A stretch of DNA of 64,000 nt, taken from positions 1,302,001-1,366,000 of the forward strand of contig CP085830.1 in assembly GCA_020809705.1 (NCBI GenBank), in the 5' to 3' direction. The notes beneath the pieces are model-generated. The model did no database searches. It saw only the letters and a list, made by a program, of their open reading frames with translations, and had not been told where the DNA came from. This document shows positions 54,412 to 64,000 of the stretch, one piece after another. The stretch's first letter is position 1. Each line of letters begins with the position of its first letter. The position numbers and the translations under genes are program-made. Origin of the DNA: Calonectria ilicicola (lineage: Eukaryota; Ascomycota; Sordariomycetes; Hypocreales; Nectriaceae).

Positions 54412-56863
54412 AGTAGCAGCGCGCTATTCTTCTGTTCATGCGTCTTGATAGGCCGGCAGTATAACCACCCCATACCGACAGGCCTAAATACTAGAGACCT
54501 ACCTTAACGAGTTTGCACCAGAAATAATGTAAAAAAACATCGTGGTCTTGAACTCTCACCTGCATACTGAGGATCAGCCAGATGTGTTGACTGGGGGTTC
54601 ATGTCGGCCTTCTCTGCTTATTACACATGAAACCCATTCCGGCGTCCAACTTCTCAACCTTTTCCCATAACTTTGAAGCTCGCTGAACACGTTCCGCATC
54701 GGCCAGGGGGAAGAAATTGCATTCCATCTGCCAAGCACAATGGCATCAAGCATAAAAACGTTGAACGAGTTAAACTCACGAAATAGTGCACATCATCTTT
54801 AGCGGAAGTCGACCTCGACTAGCTGGAGGATACCTCGGGTGTGTAATCTTCCCGTTCATCAAGAGGGCCTGGAGCCAACCGTTTAATCGGCATGTTTAGC
54901 TCTGCGCTGGCGTAGTTCACCATGGCCTTCACTCGAACGGTGCAGACCTTGGGAAAATGGCTCGCCTGCTGTGGCTGTGGAGCAAAATATCACGCTCTGC
55001 CTCCAAAATGTCTCTTGGATAAATGGACAGTGTTAGATATGGCTGAAATGATGGCTTGGCCCAGACGTGGATGAGTGACCCCGGCACCGCGCAGCATGTC
55101 AATAATACTATTCTCAACATAGTTTTGTTGCGGTCACTCGATATTCCCGCAACGAAAGAACATCTCCTTGGAAGGTCCCCTCCTATTCTAGATGGACTTA
55201 AAGGCGTCACTATTGCCGTTGGTGACCACGAGGACACCGCTACAGTCAAGGTAGTAATCTCTAAGCTGAGGTAGAGCATTCCGCATTTTCTTTGCAAATC
55301 AAGTATGACCCACGGAGGCCTGACTTGGAACATCTAACAGTAGCAACGCTGCTACTGCCTCATGAGCATTCGCCCTATTTGTAGCACAAAAGCCCCATGT
55401 AAATACAAGGAAGTTCCTTCTTGCGCAATGCACTGTTCTGGCTGGCCTACTTTGGCTCTAGTACGGGAGTTGCGCCGCACTCTCAGCCCCAAAAGACGCA
55501 AGTCTCCCCTCAGTCCAAAAAAAAACCCGGATACCGCAGCAACAGCGCATCTCAATATTCTAAATTGCCCCCCTGACACACGGATTATCCATGTCCCTGT
55601 GCCAGTGGCCTCTCCCTGCCTCGTTATCTCTTTCTACTCGGTCGATCAGCCACCAAGATCAGCTTGTTTTTCACAAGCTCCCCCCCTGTCTGCATACTAA
55701 ACATCTTATTAATACAGCCACCACCACTATGTCGATTCTATCCCCATTCTTTCGTCAGAAGCGCTCACCATCCCTGACCCACAATCGGGGGAAATGTATA
55801 TAACGGCATCTACACTGTCTTACCTAAGATTCGCCTGTATGCTCCGGTTTCATGCTGCAGATGCACTAGAATGATGCGGCACGCTCTTGTCAATCGGATG
55901 CTTGGAGGATACTGACGAAGATACTATGAAGAGAGTCCCACCACGATAACAACAACTTAGATTCATTTCAACTGAAGACTAGGCTTGGATGTGCCCGAAC
56001 TTTATTTCACCTAAGTCCAAATATGAGCGGATAAGAGTTGCTCGGGGCCGTGGGAGAGGTCTTTGATCCTATAGGTGACGGCATTGTTACGAGACTTCGT
56101 TCCCCAACGCCATCATGCAAAGGTGAAGCGGACTTTCATCATCAAGAATAGGATTCCTAATTGTTGGGCGGAGATCTAGTCATGATTACGTGTCAAGGTG
56201 ACTAGAGAGACACCGAAAATCACTGTATGCACTTGACGACACTTTTCGCTACGGCACACCGCTGCTAGTTCTCCGGATGCCCATGTGCTAGTAGTGGATG
56301 ATTGCAATGCACACCATTCAGCCTCGTCGTGTTTGTCTTCTGCGACGTCGCTGATCACACCACCAACATATCCAGCACCAGAGCAGATGACAGGGAAAGG
56401 ATCTTAAACAGAGCAGTGAAGAATTGAGGTTCACTATGACTGGCTGCTTTCGGCGCCATCACCATCACAATCGCGACGAAGATATATTAGTCGACTCAGC
56501 CACTCGTTCATTATCTGATACTGGTAGCATAAAACACACCACGCGCCGAAACCTCTTTCCGCAGGATCGGATATGCTACTTGGTCACCCCTTACAGCCCG
56601 TGTTACCTTCCGCAAGGGCGTTGGGTATCTGGGGTTTGAGACTTACATCGCCCTGTTCTTCATTTTTGGGAGTTGGAGTTTTGCGTTAGAACCTTGGCCA
56701 TGCATGGGACCTCTCCCCTGCTGAACGAACCTGGCGCCCAGTTTACCCTAACTGGTGGTGGCGATGGAAGAGTCACTGCAGATACAGACGACGGACCACC
56801 AATAGTGAAGGCGGGATATAAGACAGAGACACCCCCCTCCCGCACCTTAGTGTGTAATATTGG

Positions 56864-57457
56864 GTGCTTAATTTTTGTTCCTTGCAAACGTACTGGGAAC
56901 CAACACTCTCAAATGAGTCTTGCGTGCACTGGTTGAATCAGAAATGCGAGATCTTACCCGGGGACAAGGAAAGTGTCCATATTGCGGTCCTGGTGGCACC
57001 GGACGCGCACCTGGACGATCCCACGCGTCTCACGACCGGGATGTTTTCCCTTGACGTGTTGCGTCAAATCCTCAACTGCCCCGCGAATACGACCGCAGTT
57101 GCCGATACGATCCCACTTGCGCCCAGCCTAGTCTCCTCCAACGGAGAACTGCTCGACTTTCGAACACAAGATGACTGGGATAGGGCTATGGCGCGGCTAA
57201 AGGCAATGCTGTTGTGCGAATCATTGGAATTGCCCTGGGCCAGAGCAGGAGAGGGCCAACACCTTCGGGCGTGGAAGTCGCAGTGTGACCACTTCAACGG
57301 CGAAGAAGAAGATGTTCTCCCAGCAGCGCATAGAACGACCGGCTTTTGGGTTGCGGTAAGGCACAATTGTGTCTCGGAAACCCTAAACCTCTGTCCGAGT
57401 TTTCCATATCTAGACAGCATAAACAAGAAGTCTCCGTTGACTTCAGGGGCATTCTGA
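56864..57457 (+). pseudogene. Unrecognised coding-like ORF (197 residues)
   Basis: This is the best-looking reading frame in the gene-poor stretch, with a balanced, globular-type composition (for example VHIAVLVAPDAHLDDPTRL and FRTQDDWDRAMARLKAMLL). A possible GTAAGG donor occurs at about 57356, after WVAV. It may be an exon of an unknown gene or a relic. No domain is recognised. Confidence 0.3.
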
Positions 57458-60400
57458 AGCTTGGTCTAGTACAAAAAACGATAGTAACAAGAAAACCCCC
57501 TACATCTTTCATATAGCTATTTACTTCCCTTAAGGAAAGGAAGAACCCGACAAGGTCACGGGACCTGAGGGCACGCCTCGGGATAGACTTTCAGGGAGCA
57601 AACCCCCTATATGCAGCACGATAGAGGCGTGTAACGACTTCACGCCGGTGTTTTGGTTCGGCAGGAAGCCACTCGCTCTAGCGGGCAAGGTACGCCAGCT
57701 TGCATCTTGCCCAGACGCGGGATAACGATTTCCTGGCTAGAGGATTATCTAACTTGACTAGTTCACGGATATGCGTTGTGACCCCACCATTCAAATGTGA
57801 TGGCCACGCCAAACCATCTTGGAACCAAACTACTTTTTATATGACCCTTTTGGGTTCGTATGAGAAAGATTTAACCAAAGTTCTGAGTATGTCAGGTCTT
57901 ATAAAAAGCTAGTTCCTCGCAAAGAGCCAGTGTCTTTTTGCGTACCTCCTGAAAACTAACACGCGAAAGTCATACTAAACTGGGCGATCTTTCTGCAACG
58001 CCAAGCACTTGTATCGACATATCCCCACAATATTACTATGACCATATCGGATTTGAGACTTCTGGAACGAAATGTTGTCACAAGGCCTACTCTTTGCCAT
58101 ACTTGATATAAATAGGCAACCAACACGACCAACTACTCAATCAACGCATACGTCGCCGGCCAGTACCTCTGTAATACCTGCTACGAGCAAGCTTATTAAT
58201 TCATCGACCTCATCACCACTTATATAATGGGAAAATACCGAACGCATGGACGTAATGCCCTATTGGGAAAGCCAACGTCAACCACCTTATTTACAAGTCA
58301 AGACTTGTGGTCTCGAAGTATACATCGATGTACTTTCTCGGATCATTACATCGACTAGATGCAGTAACTAGGCAAGTATCTTTGGAGAAACGAATGTACC
58401 GCCCCGGAATCATTGAGTCGCCACAATTAAACATAGCCAGGCAAGCGAGGAAAGAAAGTCTCGGAAAGACAGGTCATGTTCCCCTTGTCCCCCATCTCAG
58501 GAACACCTCGGCCACAAAGGTCGCATCAGCTGCATCTAATTACACTCCAATGCCTCTATCAGAGCTAAAAGCTTGCATATTTAGTGTTTCCTAGAAAACT
58601 TCAAATCTGTTATGGGAATTCTTTTTCAAATCCAAAAAATCTTGGTGGAATATATGGACGTCGATTTGGAAAACTATGTTTTCAATATGGAGTCGATGTG
58701 CGAGATGCGGCGAGTTATCTTTTCAAAGCTGGATTTCGGCCTCACCATTGTGGTGAGAAGATTGAAGAGACTATGCAACAATCCATCTTACGAGGCAACC
58801 GCAAGACTTGCAAAGGAAAACGCAATGCGACCGCTTCCGTGGCTTTGACATGGTTTGCATTTAGAGCAGTCCCAGGGCTGCTTCTGGGGAAATGCCGCTA
58901 AACTCAAACAGAATGCAGCCAACCATGGAAAAAGAAGCAGTAGCAATTGCCAAATTCTTACTCAGCTCAGCCTTCAAGATTTTAGACACCACATCGAAAC
59001 GAAAATACAGCGATGAGTTGGAATTACTTTGACTCATCTCCATCCTGTTTAAACCTGGACCATCAGAGGGACACAAAGACGTCTGAAACTCTTGAAATTC
59101 TTGTATACCGCTAGCGCCGAACGAAAAATCAGAAAACATTTCGAAATTGTTCACGATATCTCCAAGATTCTATTCGATAACCGAATTTTCATCAGTTGAC
59201 ATTTTACAAATTATTGTCTATATCCCAACTGATATTAGGTATCCATATAACAGTTACTCCTCTAAAACACCTCTTCATCTCCAATATCAGAAGGCACTAC
59301 TAGTCGCTTTCGTGGCAACCTCATCCCACCCGTTGGTCGTTTGTATGCACTCGCATGGCTCCACCACCTCTTCAGGTCTCAGCACATTCTTCCGCCTTTT
59401 TTCACAGCGTATCTCTCAAGGTTGGTCACAATAACCAGCCTTCAAACAGTATTTGGGGTGACCACACTTGCGAGTGGGAGGCAGTCGAAACGTACGTGCC
59501 GGATGTAGGGTCCTTGAGATCATCCTCTTCGCGGCACCACTTCATTGAATCCAGCAAAATGGCTTACCACCTTTTCTACGAAAGAAACCGTTCTATTTGC
59601 TATGACCAGCGGAACGCAATGTCCGCACTCCATTGCAAACGGCACGGCAAGGATGAGATGTACGCAGCGAGCTTTCTTTCAAAGACTTGTTTTCGAGATA
59701 TTTGATGTATACGATGTCCTGCACAGCTACAGTGAATGAGGCGCTGATTTCGACGATTATATTGACACTGATGGAAGTTGGGACGCATTTTACCTTCACA
59801 ATCTCTCACGTTCACATGTTAGTGCTAACACACTGCTTAAGCCACCCTTATAAAAGCACAATGCAGTGCTAAAGCCGACGGCGGACTGGAAGAATGGCTG
59901 TAGATGCCATCACAAAGGTCACAAATCAGGGTCCAAGACAACTATTGAACAGTATTTGACCTTCCGGATCCTTTGGCTGCCATAGGGAGTAACAAAAGCA
60001 TTTGTCCTTATTCGAAAAACAATATATTGGTGAGCAAAAAGGCATTGAAACCGGTCGGCGAACATTTGAAAGAGAATGATGAATGGAAAAAATACATTCG
60101 CTCAGTGCTATGGAAAGCTCCTACGCAGCCCGATTCCGCAATATCGACTCCTGCATCACCAACCCTCTCACACTCAGGTCCTGGATCGTTTTCTCACTGG
60201 CCGACTCTGAGAGGTGCATTTTTGGCAATCATTAGGGGTAAGCATTACCAAGAAGCTACAGAAATGGATGAACATATATTCTGTAGAAAGCTACAATGTC
60301 ATTTGCATCGGCAACAGCTAACGTTACTGAGCGTCGCCCCTATCCTGCCCTCAACCAAGAATCACGACGACACTTACAGCAACTAAGTTGAGCATTACGA

Positions 60401-63400
60401 CAACAGCTTCCCTGAAAGCCATAGCACCAGCAGCAGACATGGTCTGCAAAAGACCAAGATTGACACCAAGGCAAGCATACTCTGGGTATCATCGCATAGC
60501 CATCTGTCACATTGCCGGCTACGGCAAAGGTGAAGTGAACACTCCGCTAATGCGTAGTGCAATGGTACCCTATATCCGCTTGACACCATCAGGCGGCAAG
60601 TTTGTGCAGACTGGGAGATCATAGTTCACAGCGATTCTTTCCATCGACGCGATCACAAATTAAGCGGACTAACATTTGTAATGGAAAGCTTCTAACGAAT
60701 TTTTCTGTTCATGAATGCTTCTTGTACAAGATCGTGGTCCGAGCCGTTCAAACAGCCCTCCTTCTAATCAGCTTCAATCATTCGACGAGATTTTAAAATC
60801 CGCCCTCTGGCTTAGCCTTAATTGATCTAGGCACCATTGAAAAAAAACACGCTGGTAACAAGCGATGGCCATTACACCATGCTTTTGACGCACTGGTCTG
60901 GGTACAAATTGCTAGCACCTAACTAAAACTACAACGAGCATACTGATAGCCTACCGAGAGTACAAAAATAGCTTTTGGGTTTCAGTCCACAAGGCTCATT
61001 TCTTCAAGAATCAGCGTCCCGAGAATTTTCAACACGTTCATGGCCACATTGTTGATTACTAGTCCGGGCTCAGGCTGTCGCGCCTCTGAAGCCACAAGGT
61101 CATTCCCGACAGCAAAAATTCTTCGACAGCCAGTCTTAAACAAGTCATCCTTGGCCAAATTGACGACAAAAAGCTTTATTGATAAAAGCTGTCTCGAATT
61201 TGAGATCGGGTATTGGGAAGTCGACCAACGAGAAATCGGCAAACCCAGTTAGTCTAAAACAGGCAAATCTCTTGAACTGACATGCAAGCAACTAAATAAA
61301 TTCTTGAACTTTCTTTTTCAACTCCTTTCGATATGATGGATGGCGAAACTAATTCGGATGAAATCCTCACGAAAGGACTCATGAAACTTTTGCTCAGCAG
61401 GGCCGATCCCATCGCCGGTCCCTCGGTATTGAAATTCGCCCGGACCATGATCTCATCCTCGAACGCTTGGCTTCCGCCGGACATATCTTCAGGGCTCCCT
61501 TTGATCCAAGGAGCGACACCGTCTGTATTCAAGGGCACAGGGCTCCCTGATTGGGCGGTCCGACCAGCTCACCATACCTACCGCCATCCGCTTATCCGAC
61601 AAGAGTGGCGGGGTGAAAGGACAACTAGCCATTGGGAATCACCCAATTGATACTACGCCATGGATCGTCTCATATGTTGTTTTCCTATACTCCGGGTGGA
61701 CAAAGAATGGCTTCTAAGTTTATAAGTATGTATGTCTATATTGGATACATGAAAGATCGGACATATTGGTGGTGCGACTTGCACTGGGTATGGGAAATAG
61801 CTCGACACAGTTTCGTTGGCATCAATTCCTGCAACTCGTGGGACCGATTCGTTTGGCAGCTCAAATCGCTGGAACTTGGGATCGAGGAGAAAAAAGATCT
61901 TGTAAGCCTTAGAAAGTCTGTTTTATACAAGACTTTTGTAGGCGTGGCCGATGGGGCGAAAAGATTGGCGGAGTAGCTCCTTCGCAACCCGCTGCGGCGT
62001 TCCAGGGTCATGTTTTCGCAGTTCTTGACATGTTTTGTGTTTACTCTTCACATCAACGAATCCTTCCGGACAAGACCGAGCAATTCGTCCAAGCTCCGAC
62101 GGCGCGTGTGCGACAGACTTTTATGAGTGCAGATCTACTGATTTCTAGTTGTACACAAAGACACAAGGCAAACCGCCACAAGGTGTGATCACAGTCTATG
62201 CGGAGCAATAACCATTAGGTGAGCTCAAGCTGTCGATGTCTTACGGTACCGTAAAGGTCAGAGAAAGCAGGACCAGAACAAAAAGTCCGACCACCTAGTT
62301 TCCATCCGAGGTAACCAGTCGGCACCAAGATACTCGCATCAATGGGTAGTTTCAGTGGTCGAACAGCCACAGACCGACAAGGCACCCAGGCTACTCTACC
62401 TACAAAGAACAGTTGTATTTAACAGTCGAGACAGCCACTACTCTCTTTTACGCGAAGCAGGCCATCTCGCAATAAAGAAACTCACCAAATATGATCCTAG
62501 GTGGCAACATGTTCCAGCGAGAACTTGGACGCACTTCTTGGACGCACCGTACCAGACACCCGAACACTGATCCAGCGCCACTATATAGCGTTCCTCCCAC
62601 TCGATTCTCATCACTTGCGAACGATCAAAACCTTGAATCGCACGCTATTTAATAGTAGAGCTCAGATGAGGTAGAGGAAGGGACGGTCCCCGAAAGCTAT
62701 GCTGGTGGTGCGTCTTCTTGATGGCACACTGCCCTTCCCCCATGCCCGACCTTGGGCATTTTGGCTGCAGAGTCCTTAACACATTCACCGATCGATGTTC
62801 CTTTATTAATACATACAGAATAAACGGCCAAATTATCCTAACCTTCAAAAATAACCGGATAATTTAAGAGATTTTATCATGGGAAAAGAAACGGGGGGGA
62901 ATACAGCTGTACCAGGAGAGGCCAGGTACAGCGATTGCCAGCGACCTTTTAAAGCTAATTGTGGGGACTACGATGGCCCAGCAGGACCTAGAACGAAGAG
63001 ATGTGAGGCCTATCAAAAAGAGGCTCTCTCCAAGAAAGAGAACCAATTCCTGCCGACAGCACAACCGACGCTATGGTCGCGAGTGATCTTGACACCATGT
63101 GTTTCTGGCAACCGGATTGGATCACAGAACCAACAGTCTGCAGCGAAAAACGGAGGGCGCTCTGTCTCCAACTGGTCCAGTGCCCATCACTGGTCCATGA
63201 AGAAAAAATGATTACTAGCTTGATGCTGCATACTATTTTCCGCTTCTACCACTATGGCATATGAAAACAAGTTGCACTGGTGGCTTTGTTCTATGCTGGA
63301 TGCCGGCTCCAGGTTCATGCAGCGGATACTCCGGAGCAATGCAGCCCACCACCAAAATTACAGTGTAAGTCATGGCAAAGATGATCACGACCAGGCAATG

Positions 63401-63522
63401 CCGCAACAACAGCAAAACATCACAAAGAAAAACAGTGAATAACAGCTCGCGAGCGGCAATCGGGTAAAAGCAACACCGCCTCCACCCGCGCGCGGTTGAC
63501 GTAATCCAGATCTCTCCTCCGC

Positions 63523-63529
63523 TATATAA
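63523..63529 (+). promoter_or_regulatory. TATA box of the terminal gene
   Basis: TATATAA lies about 205 bp before the ATG at 63732, in a C/T-rich promoter typical of expressed fungal genes. Confidence 0.55.
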
Positions 63530-63731
63530 ACACCCATTACATCCAGCCCCTTCCTTCCCTCCCTCACCCTCTTACAACACCCTCGCGCTATTACACGCAA
63601 CTGCAGTTCTCAGAAATCCCAAACACCTCAGGTCAAATCCACAGCTGCAGTTCTCAGAGGTACCAACAACGACGCTCCCAAACCTCCTCGCACCAGCTTC
63701 ACCCGCCCCAGGTTCCACAACACCCAACATC

Positions 63732-64000
63732 ATGCCCTCCACTCGGGGCTCCTCGAAGAGGGCCCTTGAGTAAACGGTGGACGATACGACGCTGCCAGCC
63801 CGGACCAAGAGGCAGCGCCAAGGCAAGAAGCCCCCCCCCCCCTGCTCAAAATAGCGAGAGCGATCACGAGAGCAGGCCCGCTGCCCCCACGGACCTGGAG
63901 ATTCCTGACAGCGAGGGCATCAATCCTGATGACGAGCTGCCTAACCGGAGCAGCGAGGACCAGGAAATGGCCGGCCAACAGGAGACCAGCGATGACGTCC
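63732..64000 (+). pseudogene. 5' end of a gene broken by a stop and a C12 tract
   Basis: From the ATG at 63732 the frame stops after 13 codons at the TAA at 63771-63773. The same frame then continues as a basic, nuclear-signal-like stretch (TKRQRQGKK). It reaches a run of 12 C at 63831-63842. Beyond that run a shifted frame stays open to the window edge and encodes an acidic segment (LEIPDSEGINPDDELP). The order basic patch, Pro tract, acidic disordered region looks like one N-terminus. Two lesions, one nonsense and one homopolymer shift, break it. The family is not recognisable from this piece. Confidence 0.5.

Larger units (their letters stand above)
52374..63520. other. Long gene-poor stretch with relic-like ORFs
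   Basis: About 11 kb of mid-GC sequence without a gene that I can name. ORFs are short (60-200 codons), alternate between frames and strands, and show no recognisable domains. The more coding-like pieces are listed separately. There is no strong AT bias, so RIP is not the cause. Old gene decay, or genes of unknown families broken into small exons, are the alternatives. Confidence 0.4.

Overview
This window comes from a filamentous ascomycete (Pezizomycotina), most likely a Sordariomycete of the Hypocreales type. Short GT-AG introns carry CTAAC/CTGAC branch points. The gene families are fungal: a P450, a LaeA-like methyltransferase, a CVNH-LysM lectin, an NB-ARC/TPR protein and a TPR-CHAT protein. 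One AT-rich block carries the transition-only mutations of repeat-induced point mutation (RIP). The species cannot be named from the sequence alone.

Layout. 0.9-2.7 kb: a three-exon cytochrome P450 (minus). 4.1-16.4 kb: three genes of one C2H2-like zinc-finger family. The middle gene is split by a 6,903-bp Tf1/sushi-type Ty3/gypsy chromovirus (5933-12835). Its two 395-bp LTRs look identical and it has a perfect 5-bp target duplication (GGAAC). The element carries gag, pol with a C-terminal chromodomain, a canonical -1 frameshift heptamer, a self-complementary priming site, and an antisense gene for a small Zn2Cys6/coiled-coil protein.

18.6-27.4 kb: a RIP-degraded AT-rich block. It holds a 495-bp miniature LTR element (TRIM-like) and a full-length, reverse-oriented, RIPed relative of the fresh retrotransposon (19769-27072, target duplication ATAAG). 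A 401-bp solo LTR of a sister subfamily is nested inside the relic (25850-26250, target duplication TTATC). The coordinates of the relic and the fresh element match to within a few bases once the solo LTR is removed.

30.8-50.4 kb: ordinary euchromatin. It holds a DHA1-type MFS transporter of the polyamine-transporter group, a CVNH-LysM protein with a prion-like N-terminus, a SAM methyltransferase, an NB-ARC/TPR (NLR-like) protein, a bicovalent FAD oxidoreductase, a broken APH-family kinase-like gene, and a 1,467-residue protein with twenty 45-residue repeats and a C-terminal CHAT (caspase-like) domain.

50.4-63.7 kb is gene-poor, with relic-like ORFs and one run of well-formed introns that lacks a convincing protein. 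The window ends in the 5' end of a gene that is broken by an in-frame stop and a C12 tract.

How the parts relate. The NLR-like and TPR-CHAT genes could belong to the fungal immune or programmed-death repertoire, but their link is inferred only from family knowledge and proximity. The oxidoreductases and methyltransferase are not arranged around any biosynthetic backbone. The most original observation is the antisense accessory gene of the retrotransposon, which can also be traced in the RIPed relic.
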